DNA from: Fen-1362 sp964597035
Lineage (GTDB): Bacteria > Planctomycetota > Phycisphaerae > Sedimentisphaerales > Anaerobacaceae
Length of the DNA: 64,000 nucleotides
Direction of reading: 5' to 3'
Assembly: GCA_964597035.1 (NCBI GenBank)
Contig: CAZQWM010000006.1
Location: 1 to 64,000, forward strand
Made by a program: the position numbers and the translations under genes. The notes beneath the pieces are model-generated. The model saw nothing but the letters and a program-made list of their open reading frames with translations, did not search any database and was not told where the DNA came from. This document shows positions 1-9,800 of this stretch, one piece after another; the stretch's first letter is position 1; every line of letters begins with the position of its first letter.

Positions 1-366
1 AGTTGCCCCTCTACCCTATGGCGCGAACTTGCGCGCTTTTGTCGAAAACTAAGGGATTTCCTGATATAAATCGAAGGGCCAAAATGAGCTTAAGTGCTGG
101 TAAGTAAAGGAGTAAAAAATTTTTTAAAAAAGTCGGCTTCTAAGGGTTTTCGACTTGCGCGCTTCTGCTGAACAAATGTTTAATACAAACGTTTAATACG
201 TTTGTTTAATTTGCATGTCTTAACAGGGGAGATTCGGCGTTCAACGACCTTTGCGGCGGTCAGCTTTTGCGGTGGTCAAGCGGTCGAAGGCCCAAGTCTA
301 TGGGCATGGAGGGGCAGGCAGCAAGACCCTCCGGGCGGCGAGGGTCCTGCTGACAGTGCTTGCACA
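1..366. other. Gene-free stretch with short repeats
   Basis: No convincing gene is seen; the open frames here lack ribosome binding sites and recognisable protein features. The 12-mer ACTTGCGCGCTT occurs at 27-38 and again at 153-164. CGAAAAC at 43-49 is matched in inverted form by GTTTTCG at 146-152. A hairpin-capable inverted repeat, ACAAACG (185-191) and CGTTTGT (199-205), has a 7-base loop. The stretch lies downstream of the ferritin gene. Its function is unknown. Confidence 0.5.
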
Positions 367-918
367 TCATCTCATAAACGGGCCTACAAACGGAGAACTT
401 TCGCCCTGTCTGAGGAAGTGGCCCGATGGGCCTTCACCCAAAAACTCCGAAAACCAGGATTCGTGCTCGATTTCTTCGTTGAGAATGGCCTGAGCCAGTG
501 CGTAGGTGCGGTGGTCCTTACCGGCGGTGATATTGCAGATATTGGTATATCCCCTGACGGCACATCGCTCGGCCTCGACCAATACCTTTAACATCGCCTT
601 AACGTCGGTTGGGTCCTTCGGCAGGGAAGCCGGCGGACAGGCGGACATATCGTGAAAAGTGCGCATATCATCCGGCAGCTCGCCTCCCAACTCATAGATT
701 CTCGGGACCAGGGCCTCGAAGTGATTGCGGTCCTCGATGCGTGCGGTCTCGGCGATTTGCTTTAGCCCTTCGCCTTCGAGTCCTATGAGATTGACTCGCA
801 GAATTGTGTAGTAATAATATGTTGTCAGCTCTGCGGCGGCGTTTTTTACAAGCAGCTCAATCAGTTCGTCCAGGTTTACCCCGGCCTTTTTAACCATTTC
901 TCTTGCAACCCTTGCCAT
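367..918 (-). CDS. Dps-like ferritin (DPSL/thioferritin type)
   Basis: A 183-residue ferritin-like four-helix protein. Such proteins bind and oxidise iron and protect against peroxide in the cytoplasm. The sequence shows a first helix with AAAELTTYYYY, an ExxRNHFE metal-ligand motif in helix 2, an acidic helix with EAERCAVRGY, and a final NEEIEHESW motif, which is the usual ferritin Glu/His pattern. The cysteines in ERCAVRG and NICN are reminiscent of the thioferritin (DPSL) branch; this is inference. The start at 918 is preferred over an upstream in-frame codon because AAAGGAA lies just before it. A promoter with a Fur/PerR-like palindrome lies upstream, and the regulator gene is the next gene, so control by that regulator is likely. 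Confidence 0.8.
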   Translation of the reverse strand: MARVAREMVKKAGVNLDELIELLVKNAAAELTTYYYYTILRVNLIGLEGEGLKQIAETARIEDRNHFEALVPRIYELGGELPDDMRTFHDMSACPPASLPKDPTDVKAMLKVLVEAERCAVRGYTNICNITAGKDHRTYALAQAILNEEIEHESWFSEFLGEGPSGHFLRQGESSPFVGPFMR

Positions 919-999
919 TTTAAGTTCCTTTCGCTTAAAGTTTTCCAATTCGAGTTTAATGGAGCACCAAACCCGATTCGGTGTCCACGATTATTTCTT

Positions 1000-1028
1000 A
1001 GATAAGAATAATTCTTATTCCCTCTCAA
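1000..1028 (-). promoter_or_regulatory. Ferritin promoter with Fur/PerR-type box
   Basis: Reading the minus strand, TTGAGA (1028-1023) and TTATCT (1005-1000) are separated by 17 bases and give a plausible sigma-70 promoter. The spacer and -10 region hold a perfect 8-1-8 palindrome, ATAAGAATAATTCTTAT, at 1002-1018. Its inner 7-1-7 symmetry matches the layout of known PerR and Fur boxes. Binding here would block RNA polymerase. The box is seen directly; binding by the neighbouring Fur-family protein is inferred. Confidence 0.65.
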
Positions 1029-1034
1029 AAAAAT

Positions 1035-1487
1035 TTATCTCTTCTTCCGGCGGCACTTGTCGCACAACCCTTCCACAACGACCCTGATACCGGAAACACT
1101 GAACTTGCGTCTTATTATAGCCGGCACTTTCAGTTTGTCAAATCCTGTATCCTGAAAGTCCACTATCCTGTTGCACCGGTTGCATCTGAAATGATGGTGC
1201 GGCTCAATATCGGGGTCGTACCTTTTAGGCTCGCCGTATCCTTCCACGACATTAACCAGTCCCATCTGTGAAAACGTGGAAAGCGTTCGATATACCGTAT
1301 CAACTGAAATGTCGGGGAAGTCCGACTTTACACGATTATAGATATCCTCAGCACTCGGGTGTTCCGTTGAGCCCATCAGGGCAGAGTAAATCGCAACACG
1401 CTGGGGGGTGATGCTGATATTGCGTTGTCTGCATTCGGCCCGGAAAGACTCTAGGGCAGCTTTTTTGTTCAGAATTTTACTCTGCAT
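1035..1487 (-). CDS. Fur-family metal/peroxide-responsive repressor
   Basis: A 150-residue Fur-superfamily regulator (Fur, PerR or Zur type). The N-terminal winged helix contains ITPQRVAIYSAL and DTVYRTLSTFSQMGLV, the classical recognition-helix region. The C-terminal dimerisation domain has the HHHFRCNRC metal motif and a second CDKC pair, giving a structural zinc site. The start is set at ATG 1487, which has AAAGG eight bases upstream; a TTG 18 bases earlier lacks this. The gene precedes the ferritin gene in the same direction, and both have a GAATAATTC-centred palindrome in the promoter. Oxidative-stress or iron control is therefore likely. PerR versus Fur cannot be decided by eye. Confidence 0.88.
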   Translation of the reverse strand: MQSKILNKKAALESFRAECRQRNISITPQRVAIYSALMGSTEHPSAEDIYNRVKSDFPDISVDTVYRTLSTFSQMGLVNVVEGYGEPKRYDPDIEPHHHFRCNRCNRIVDFQDTGFDKLKVPAIIRRKFSVSGIRVVVEGLCDKCRRKKR

Positions 1488-1594
1488 TGCAAATACCTTT
1501 GACAAGGCAGTATAACGACCGATTCTTTGCGGGAAACCTTATTTCTCAGCCCAAACCACGGTTTCCAGACACACATCTTTATTTGCCACTCTTT

Positions 1595-1624
1595 ATTATA
1601 TAGGAATAATTCTGATTTGTTCAA
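1595..1624 (-). promoter_or_regulatory. Promoter of the Fur-family gene with matching box
   Basis: On the minus strand TTGAAC (1624-1619) and a perfect TATAAT (1600-1595) are 18 bases apart. The spacer holds an imperfect palindrome at 1600-1616 with the same GAATAATTC core as the ferritin promoter (6 of 8 arm positions pair). This suggests autoregulation of the regulator gene. Confidence 0.65.
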
Positions 1625-1730
1625 GAGTTTTTTTGTTTTTTCGGTTTTCTGCTACCTCGGCAGCGTCTTTGTCCGACCTCTGCCCGGCGCACCATCGAGA
1701 CAGGCGCCCCAGTGGTGAAGGTAGTTCAAA

Positions 1731-1767
1731 AAGAGCAGGCCTGCTCTGATAAAGCAGAACAGGCCTT
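1731..1767 (-). terminator. Rho-independent terminator after the glycolytic operon
   Basis: Arms at 1737-1748 and 1755-1766 pair over 12 positions with one mismatch around a 6-base loop. On the minus strand the stem is followed by CTCTTTTTG. It lies about 60 bases past the stop of the phosphofructokinase gene. Confidence 0.7.
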
Positions 1768-1823
1768 GTCCCCTCCTAAAAACTCGTTTTCGGCTTTTAC
1801 AAAGCCGGGCATTTCAAACAGTT

Positions 1824-3143
1824 TCAGTTTGTCATAATCAACGGCTGACCCGTCGCGTCAAGCACATCGCGCCAGAGGGCCCCTTCGGGGTCAATGCAGT
1901 TTCGCCGGGACACGGCAAGGCGAATCGGTATATGCACATATTCATCGTGCATAAGTCCGATAAGTACTTCGGTCCTGCCCGACATTGCCGCGTGTACTGC
2001 ATTCGAACCGAGTCGCTCGCAATAGACCGAATCGGTCGTATTCGCAGGCGCGGCACGTATTATGTAACTGGGGTCGATATATTTCAAGCTTATTTCAATG
2101 TTTTTCTTTTTGAAGTAGTCATTAATTTCGCGCTTGAGGTACAAGCCGATATCGGAAAGCGCTTCGTTTCCGGAGGCATCGACGTCGCCTGATTTTTGAA
2201 GAAGGTTTTGTCCCGCGCCTTCGGCTGTGAGTATCACAGCATGGCCACGGTTTTTTAGCCGAGTCTCGAGATGGGTAAGCAAGCCATTGTCACCAGTGAG
2301 TTCAAAAGGCACTTCGGGGACAAGGACGAAATTGACATCGTTTAGCGCCAGAGCGGTTTCGGCGGCGATGAACCCGGATTGTCTGCCCATAACTTTGACA
2401 AGACCAATCCCATTTGGTGCGCCATGCGCCTCGGCGTGTGCTGCGGCGATGGCGTCGACGGCCTTCGCCACGGCGGTGTCGAATCCAAACGAGACCTGAA
2501 CGAAGCTGAGGTCGTTATCGATGGTTTTCGGGACGCCGACAATTGCGATTTTAAGCCCGCGATTATTTACTTCCTGCGATATTCCCAGTGCGCCGGTCTG
2601 AGTGCCGTCACCGCCGATGACAAAGAGCATATTGATTCCGAGTCGCTGGAGGGTATCGGCTATCTCTGAGGCCTCGTTGCCATAACCGCGGGACGAGCCG
2701 AGTATAGTTCCTCCGTCGCGGTGGATATCGACGACGACGTCCGGCGTTAAGGGTAGCATATTGTATCCGAAACTCTGAATCAGGCCCCGGTAGCCGTATC
2801 GGACGCCGCTTATTTTTCGAACGCCGTAACGGTACCAGAGGCACATTACGATAGCGCGTATGACATCGTTTAGGCCGGGGCACAGTCCGCCGCAAGTAAC
2901 GACGGCGGCGTGGACATCGGAGGAGTTGAAGAAGACTTTTTCTCTGGGGCCTGCCTTTTCCATCAGCTCGGTTTCATCCGGCTTGTGCGGGGGTGAATTG
3001 GCGGAGGTATCAATCGTATATATCAGGCACTCGTCATCGCCGACATAGTTAGCGATGCGGTTACCGCGGACCTTTGAGAATTTAATAGGAGAGTCAATCG
3101 TCGCCGGACCCAGCTTTGGAATGCGAAAATCCAGTTGGCTCAT
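1824..3143 (-). CDS. 6-phosphofructokinase, ATP-type (plant-like subgroup)
   Basis: A 439-residue phosphofructokinase phosphorylating fructose 6-phosphate in glycolysis. Visible motifs are TCGGLCPGLN (phosphate loop), VIGGDGTQ near residues 175-182, PKTIDND at 205-211 and MGRQSGFIA. In this superfamily Gly in GGDGT points to ATP as phosphoryl donor, while Asp at that place marks pyrophosphate enzymes. The GGDGT plus PKTIDND combination is typical of the plant-like ATP group. Start 3143 has GGAG eight bases upstream, better than a GTG 24 bases earlier. It is the last gene of a three-gene operon, 39 bases after the pyruvate kinase stop, and is followed by a terminator. The donor assignment is inference from one residue. 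Confidence 0.88.
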   Translation of the reverse strand: MSQLDFRIPKLGPATIDSPIKFSKVRGNRIANYVGDDECLIYTIDTSANSPPHKPDETELMEKAGPREKVFFNSSDVHAAVVTCGGLCPGLNDVIRAIVMCLWYRYGVRKISGVRYGYRGLIQSFGYNMLPLTPDVVVDIHRDGGTILGSSRGYGNEASEIADTLQRLGINMLFVIGGDGTQTGALGISQEVNNRGLKIAIVGVPKTIDNDLSFVQVSFGFDTAVAKAVDAIAAAHAEAHGAPNGIGLVKVMGRQSGFIAAETALALNDVNFVLVPEVPFELTGDNGLLTHLETRLKNRGHAVILTAEGAGQNLLQKSGDVDASGNEALSDIGLYLKREINDYFKKKNIEISLKYIDPSYIIRAAPANTTDSVYCERLGSNAVHAAMSGRTEVLIGLMHDEYVHIPIRLAVSRRNCIDPEGALWRDVLDATGQPLIMTN

Positions 3144-3182
3144 ATCCAAGACTCCAGACAAAATCACATTTGAATAGCCACG

Positions 3183-4619
3183 TCAGGGGGCAGGTTGTGG
3201 TCCTGCAACGACGTGGACAACGATGGTATTAGTTTTTCCCGGCCGGCCAAGCGGCTGGCCGGCAACGAGGACGACCTTGTCGCCTGATTTTGCCAGTTGA
3301 CGAGAGACCAAGAGTTCATCCGCAATTTTTACGAATTCATCAACCGTCGGAGGTATCGGCAGGCAATAAGGCAACACGCCGTAATCGAGGCACATCTGCC
3401 GGCATCTTTTCACATCAGAGCTTAGTGCCAGTATTGGAACATCAATTCTGGCTTTGCTCAGGAGCCGGGCGGACTCGCCGTGTTCGGACCAGACGACAAC
3501 GAGGGCCGGGCTGATATCGTCGACCACGTAGCCGACGCTTCGAGCTATTGACTCGGTTACCCTCAGGTCGTCCGTTGTTGTCGTTCTCGGATGCTTATTG
3601 GCGTGACTGTCGAGCCAGGTCTCTGTAGTGCGGGCGATTCGGCCGATGGTTTTCACCGCTTCGAGGGGATACTTTCCTACGGCGGTTTCGCCGGAGAGCA
3701 TAACGGCGTCGCAATAATCCATTATCGCGTTAGCGACGTCCGATACCTCCGCGCGTGTGGCCACGGGGTTATCTATCATACTCTGGAGCATTTGGGTCGC
3801 CACAATCACGGGCTTACCCATTTGCCTGCACATATCGGTGGTGCGTTTTTGAATCAAGGGGACCTCGGCCAAATCCATTTCGACGCCGAGGTCGCCGCGA
3901 GCTATAAGAACGCCGTCACTGACCGCTACAATATGGTCGAGATTCCTGACGGCCTGGGGTTTTTCAATTTTCGATACCACCCTGATAGATGAGCCGGCTT
4001 TTTCGAGATAGTTTTTCAGCTCGGCGACTTCATCGGCAGTGCGGACAAAGCTCATCGCGAGAAAGTCGAGGTTGTTTTTGACCGCCCAGTCAACACAGGT
4101 CCAGTCGCGTTCGGTGATAGCGGCAACACTGACGTCGGTATCGGGGAGGTTTATTCCCTTGTGGCTGAAGACAGGGCCGCCATCGATGACTTTGCATAAC
4201 AGGCGGCTGTCGCTTCGCTGAGTTGCCTGCAGGGAAATGCGACCATCGTCTATGAAGATGCGGTGGCCAACGGCAACCTCGGTGATTAAGCCGGGGTAAT
4301 TTGTGCAGAATTCGTGGGCGCTGCCTGTTTCGTCGCCGGGTACGATGGCAACTTCGTCGCCGGGATTGAGTATTTCGCCTTCCGGCTCAATCCGGCCTAT
4401 TCTTACTTTAGGCCCGCAGAGGTCGCCCATAACTGCGGTAGAATGTTCGTGTCCGGAACGGACGGAGCTGAGGGTATTGAGCAATTTGGCGTGCTGAGCG
4501 AGCGTGCCGTGGGAGAAATTGAGACGAAATACACTGACACCCCCTTCGAGCATAGCCCGCATAGTTTCGGCGTCCGTGCACGCCGGTCCAAGCGTGACGA
4601 CAATTTTTGTCTTGGTCAT
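3183..4619 (-). CDS. pyk: Pyruvate kinase
   Basis: A 478-residue pyruvate kinase, converting phosphoenolpyruvate and ADP to pyruvate and ATP. The start KIVVTLGPA, RLNFSHG, the catalytic lysine region SKIEKPQAV, RGDLGVEM, ATQMLQSM and TRAEVSDVANAIMD...VMLSGETA are all present in the expected order, and the length is normal. The C-terminal domain contains VVVWSEHGESARLLSKARIDVPILAL, an allosteric-domain pattern. It sits between two phosphofructokinases of different phosphoryl-donor type, 19 bases after the upstream gene, so the three are surely co-transcribed. Confidence 0.95.
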   Translation of the reverse strand: MTKTKIVVTLGPACTDAETMRAMLEGGVSVFRLNFSHGTLAQHAKLLNTLSSVRSGHEHSTAVMGDLCGPKVRIGRIEPEGEILNPGDEVAIVPGDETGSAHEFCTNYPGLITEVAVGHRIFIDDGRISLQATQRSDSRLLCKVIDGGPVFSHKGINLPDTDVSVAAITERDWTCVDWAVKNNLDFLAMSFVRTADEVAELKNYLEKAGSSIRVVSKIEKPQAVRNLDHIVAVSDGVLIARGDLGVEMDLAEVPLIQKRTTDMCRQMGKPVIVATQMLQSMIDNPVATRAEVSDVANAIMDYCDAVMLSGETAVGKYPLEAVKTIGRIARTTETWLDSHANKHPRTTTTDDLRVTESIARSVGYVVDDISPALVVVWSEHGESARLLSKARIDVPILALSSDVKRCRQMCLDYGVLPYCLPIPPTVDEFVKIADELLVSRQLAKSGDKVVLVAGQPLGRPGKTNTIVVHVVAGPQPAP

Positions 4620-4638
4620 AAAGCCAGTCGATTTGTAA

Positions 4639-5850
4639 TTATACTCTTGGATACGAGCCGAGGAAGTAAGTCTTAGGCAGCGGACCGGTCAGCGGCGACG
4701 CATATTCAACAAACGCATCAGTCACGAAATTCTCCTGGGCGTTAATGAACTCGTCAGGCATTGATTTACTTTTTTCGGCGACGTTTCGAAGCTCGGTGCA
4801 AATATAATCGACGGCGTAATCGGGGCCGTTAGCGAGCCGCTTAATAGCGACGGAGCCGCTTTGCTCTCTCATCGAGAACTTTACCGCTTCCTGCCCGCAT
4901 TTAGTGGCTTCTTCGACATCAACGGGTGACTGAAAGCCGACGAAGCTTCGCTGGAGATAGCCGAAGGTATCGGCACGGACACGTTTTATTTTGAGATGTC
5001 CTTTGAGCTGGTGTGCGAGGAAATCGGCGAGAGCGCCTGTGCCGGAAAGCTGCACATTTCCATGGGCGTCTTTTTCGTCAGCATCAGCTATTTTCTTCGC
5101 CCAGAGGACGCCATCGGTATCGCATATTCCTTCACTGACGGCGATGACACACCGGCCAAACTTTTCATAGACGGCATCGACGTCGGCGAGAAACTTGTCC
5201 ATGGAGACCGGCTTTTCAGGGAAATAGATGAGGTGCGGGCCGTCGTCATCGTGCTGTTTTCCGAGCATTGAGGCGGCGGCGAGGAAGCCGGCGTGTCTGC
5301 CCATAAGCACATCGACTTTTACGCCGGGCAGAGCGCGGTTGTCGAGGTCGTCACCCATAAGGGCGCAGGCGACGAACTTTGCGGCGGTGCCGTAGCCGGG
5401 GCAGTGGTCGGTGACGAGCAAGTCATTATCGATAGTTTTTGGGATGTGAAAGGCGCGCATTTCATAGCCGACCTCGGCAGCCATAAGGTTGATGATGTGA
5501 GCGGTATTTGCGGAGTCGTTGCCGCCGATGTAATAGAAGTATCGCACGTTTCGTTTTTTGAAGACGTCGAAGATTTTCCGGCAGTACTCCTGGTCAGGTT
5601 TGTCCCGGCTGGAGCCGAGGGCAGCGGAGGAGCAGCCCCCGATACCGGCTGCGTCGTGGATGGATATTTTCGTGAGGTCAATAAAGTTCTCTTTGACTAT
5701 TCCCTCGACGGCGTGGATTGCCCCGTAGAGATTCTCTATTTCGGGATGTTTACAGACTTCTTCGATGACGCCGACCAGAGAGGCGTTTATAACGCCGGTG
5801 GGGCCGCCGGACTGTCCTACCACTGCATTTGCCTTCGGTGCTTCAGCCAT
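4639..5850 (-). CDS. Pyrophosphate-dependent phosphofructokinase
   Basis: A 403-residue phosphofructokinase, first gene of the glycolytic operon. It has the GQSGGPTGVINASL loop, YIGGNDSANTA at about 107-117, PKTIDND at 137-143 and MGRHAGFLAAAS. The Asp in GGNDS, with Lys in PKTIDND, is the known signature of enzymes using pyrophosphate, which makes the step reversible. Length agrees with short PPi-PFKs. Start 5850 has a GGAGAAG site eight bases away. Together with the downstream ATP-type enzyme it suggests the cell can route glycolysis with either donor. The donor call is motif-based. Confidence 0.9.
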   Translation of the reverse strand: MAEAPKANAVVGQSGGPTGVINASLVGVIEEVCKHPEIENLYGAIHAVEGIVKENFIDLTKISIHDAAGIGGCSSAALGSSRDKPDQEYCRKIFDVFKKRNVRYFYYIGGNDSANTAHIINLMAAEVGYEMRAFHIPKTIDNDLLVTDHCPGYGTAAKFVACALMGDDLDNRALPGVKVDVLMGRHAGFLAAASMLGKQHDDDGPHLIYFPEKPVSMDKFLADVDAVYEKFGRCVIAVSEGICDTDGVLWAKKIADADEKDAHGNVQLSGTGALADFLAHQLKGHLKIKRVRADTFGYLQRSFVGFQSPVDVEEATKCGQEAVKFSMREQSGSVAIKRLANGPDYAVDYICTELRNVAEKSKSMPDEFINAQENFVTDAFVEYASPLTGPLPKTYFLGSYPRV

Positions 5851-6079
5851 TTTTATTACTTCTCCGTCTATATATTACCGGGCTGTGGGATTTACAAAAC
5901 GATTATTATAAGAGCCGGCGTCAGGCACGCAAGTATAATCCCCGCCGGGGGTCTACGAGCCGGAAAAAGACTCCTGACCCCTTTTTCTCTTGACTTTTCG
6001 GGCCAAAAGGGTTATTATGGTTATTGAGTTTGTTAACGGAGGCAGGGCGGTTCGCCGCTACTCAAGCGGTGGAGTAAAT

Positions 6080-6853
6080 ATGGGGACGGGTGTAATAAAC
6101 AGGCATTTCACAGTGAGCCGATTCGTATTCATAATCGCGCTGATTGCCGCAGGCGCAAGTTTCGTCGGCGCTGCTCCTATTTCCGACATATCGGTTCAAA
6201 CGGTAGAGGGGTGGTTATCCAGCCCGCCTTACGGGTGGACGTATTCCTTCGATATTGGCTTTAGCGACCTCGAGGTGGGCGTGGAAATCCGGATAGGGCT
6301 GGAGGGAGATGAGCCGGGGGCGGAACTGCTAACCGTTTGGGAAAACGGTATAGAGGATATGTGGAACCGGCAGTTCGATATCATCGATGCGTGGGGCGAG
6401 GTGAGCGATCCATATCACTATCACGTTAACTTCGACGTGGTTTTCCCTGAGGACCCGCTGGCATCGGTGCATCACGCGGTGCACGTTACAGACGGCATCG
6501 GCAGGGGAAATATGCTGAGCTGGTACACGACGAGCGACTGGGGCAGCGAATACAACGGAGCGGCGGCGGCGCACGAAGTCGGGCATATGTTCAGTTTGTT
6601 CGACGAATACAAAGGCGGTGCGAAGGACCCTAACGACCCGATTGAAGACCCGACGAGCATTATGGGTTCTCTGGACGGCGTGGCCAAAGAGAGGCATTAT
6701 GAGCCGTTTTTAGACTGGCTGCAAGTAATGGCACCTGAGAGGGAGCTATTGATTGGGGAATACGACCCGACGTGGGTGATTCCGGAACCCGCGACGATAG
6801 TAATTTTAGGTCTGGGTGTGCTTTTCACTATTCGTAAAAGACCCGGTCACTGA
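6080..6853 (+). CDS. Secreted PEP-CTERM zinc metalloprotease
   Basis: A 257-residue protein with an N-terminal signal segment (FVFIIALIAAGASFVGA) and a C-terminal sorting tail, PEPATIVILGLGVLF followed by basic residues, the mark of PEP-CTERM substrates of exosortase. The middle holds AAHEVGHMFSLFDEY, with HEVGH at about 165-169. This is a zincin motif close to the HExGHxFxxLxDEY pattern of M64-type peptidases. A later SIMGSLDG may help form the site. Start 6080 has GGTGGAG five bases upstream; the open frame extends 30 codons further without a better site. The likely role is protein processing at the cell surface; the substrate is unknown. Confidence 0.78.
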   Translation: MGTGVINRHFTVSRFVFIIALIAAGASFVGAAPISDISVQTVEGWLSSPPYGWTYSFDIGFSDLEVGVEIRIGLEGDEPGAELLTVWENGIEDMWNRQFDIIDAWGEVSDPYHYHVNFDVVFPEDPLASVHHAVHVTDGIGRGNMLSWYTTSDWGSEYNGAAAAHEVGHMFSLFDEYKGGAKDPNDPIEDPTSIMGSLDGVAKERHYEPFLDWLQVMAPERELLIGEYDPTWVIPEPATIVILGLGVLFTIRKRPGH

Positions 6854-6890
6854 CACCAAACCAGCTTTTGAAAACGTTTCTCGATACTCC

Positions 6891-9800
6891 TCAAACTTCA
6901 ACGGCCTTGTGCGGGCTTAGGAAGTAGAGCCATTTGGCCAGGATTTTTCGGCCGGTGATAGCTTCTGCGGCCTGAGCGTAAAGGTCAAGCTGGGTGCGAT
7001 ACAAATCCGCTCGGCGGGCAACCTCTTCGGCAGATACATCGTCGGTTTTGAAGTCAACGACCAGAAGTCCATTCGGCGTTTCAATCAGCAAATCAATTAT
7101 TCCCTGAACGATAATCGAGTCCTGTATTACGTGCCGTGGCTGCTCAAGGTCATTTTCTTTCCACTGCGAAGCGGGAACAGCAAAGGTAAACGGCCATTCC
7201 CGCTGGACGGAGTAATTTCTGTCGAGAGCCATCCGGCCAAGCTCAGTATCGAAAAACCCGACTATCGATTCGGCATCTATCTGTAACGCAATGGGCTGAG
7301 TGATTGCACCATCTGCTACGAGAGTGTTAGTGAGACTGCGGACGGCCTGGGGCGTTACGGGTTTTGAAAGGTCGATTCGCGATATGACCAGGTGCGTTGC
7401 CGTGCCGATGGCTCTTCTGTCAACGTCGCCGGTCTGCGGTGCGGCGAGAACAACGGCAGGTTTTTTGCTCAGGGCGGTCGAATAATCAATTCTTACAAAT
7501 TCGTCATTGCGGTGGGTCCACTGCGTTACGGTCCTTTTTGCCGGCAGCAGCGGCGCGTCGCCGAATTGGTATCGCCAACTGAGTCGCTGTTTTAGCAGTG
7601 CCAGGTCCTGTGTGCTGCGTTTTGCGGACTTCGTACTTCGTCTGGTGGTTCTGGTGTGTTTTGCGTTTTGTACAAGAGCGACCAGGCGAGCAAGCTCCGG
7701 CTGGTCGTAAAGCCGGACAGTAAACACATTATCCTGGACGTTCGGAGTCGCCAAACCGGTTTCAAAGGTCTTGTGCAGAAGTGGGGCCTTAGTCAATGCG
7801 GACAAAATCCAGTCGAGGTGACTTTGGCAGGATTCGAGATACCATTGAGGGATTGGCTGGTTTTCGAAGAACGATGCGGCGGTGAGAATGCTGCGGCAAT
7901 TACTGCTGTCTTTGCAGCCCACCAATACAAGGCGGTCCATCGCCCTTGTCATTGCGACGTAGAGGATTCGCATCTCTTCGGCAAGCGATTTACGCCGGTT
8001 GTTGTGTTCTGTTACCTGATAGCCGAGTGAGTCAAGGCGGGTGTTGGTGTCGGTATCGATTATGCGCAGGCCGAGCGTGAAGCGTTCATCCATAAGGCAA
8101 TCAAGTTTGGAATCTTTTTTGCTGAACCGGCTGTCGAGGTCGGCGACGAAAACGACGGGGAATTCGAGGCCCTTGCTTTTGTGGACGCTGAGGACCCGGA
8201 CGGCATTCGGGGCGGCGGCTTCGGGCTCCGCGGGCGACCAGTCCTCGCCAGCTGCCAGAAGTTTCTCGATAAAATCGATGAAGCGGGTAAGCGAGGGGAC
8301 ACCGGAAGTGCCTGCAAAACCCTCGAACTGGACGGCCCTATCGTGCAGCTTCAGCAGGTTTGCCTTTCGTGCCCGGCCATCGGGCAGTGCGCAGACGAAC
8401 GAGAACAGGCCGGATTGACGATAGATTTGCCAAATCAGCTCGGCGAGCCGACCACGACGGGCGAGGGTGCGCCAGTGGTCAATTTTGGCGAGGGCCTTTG
8501 AGAGCTTATCGGTAAGGCCAAGTTCGGCGGACTTCGAGCAGGCGATGACACAATCATAAAAGTCAAGCTTGTTGTCGTCGGCTTTTCCATGGAGGCGAAT
8601 CTTTGCAAGGTCGGTGTCGGTGAGATTGAAAAGCGGGCTTCGCAGGACTGCGGCGAGGGGTATGTCGCGCCGCGGGTTGTCGAGAACTTTCAATAGAGAC
8701 AGCATATCGGTAATTTCTGTTGCTTCGAAATAGCCGGCTGTCGCTTCGCAGCTTACGGGAACGCCGCTTAGGCGAAGAAGCTCGACGAAATCGGATTTAT
8801 TTGCCAGTGAGCGCATCAGGATTACGATGTCACGGTATTCAACGGGGCGGGAGGCGCCGGTCTGCCTGTCTAAGATTTGCATAGCGGACTTTTCTGCGTC
8901 GGCGCCGACGAGCTGCTTAATACGGTCGGCTATCATAACGGCCTGCAATTGTCTGTTGGTATACTCTGCCTCCCCTTCGTCGGACTGTGACTTGTCGAGT
9001 ATATGCAGCTCAACAGCAGGAGCGGCCAGCTCTTCATCCCTGGCTTGCGGGGCCGGCTGGAGCCGGGCCGAGGCATCGTAATCGATATTGGCAAATGAGG
9101 CGGTCATTATCCGGCTAAAAACTGCATTGACGAAATCGAGGATTGGCCTGCCGGAACGGAAATTGACGTTGAGGTCCACGCGGAGACCGTGCCCGGCGGC
9201 CTTCGGTTCGGTCGATGCGAGTTTTAGACGTTCGAGAAAGATTTCGGGTCTGGCGCCTCGCCACTGGTAGATGCTCTGCTTTGGGTCGCCGACGGCGAAG
9301 ACGTTACCGGGAGAGCCGACCATATCGAGTATTGCCTGCTGAACGGAGTTAATGTCCTGGCACTCATCGACGAACACATATTTGTATTTTTGCCGCAACG
9401 AGCCAGCAACCTGCGAAGGTTTGATTTTGCCTTCGGCCAATACTTCAGAAGTCAAAAGTCGCAGGGCGTGATGTTCGAGGTCGGCGAAATCGAGACAGTT
9501 GATTGCCTTTTTGGCTTTTGTGTAAAAGAGGTCAAACTGCTTTACCAGCTCGATAAGAACCAATGTCTGGGAGCCAACGGCACCTGCGAATTTGCTCAGG
9601 TAGTCGGGATTCAAAATCGCCAGGTCTTTAAGGCCTTTGACCGTGTCGAGGGCGGTTCTGACCATTTTCCCAATCAAGTCACCAAGGGCAGGCGGGAGGT
9701 CTTTAGGGGAGAAGACCGTGGGCTTTTGAAATCCAATTATAGCCGATTCGGCGGTGTCCCATCGGCCTGCTTCGAACCATTCGAGGAACTGCCTGACAGG

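Noticed and set aside
202..591. A 129-codon open frame on the plus strand over the ferritin gene
   Set aside because: It overlaps the ferritin gene on the other strand, has no binding site, and its protein shows no family features.
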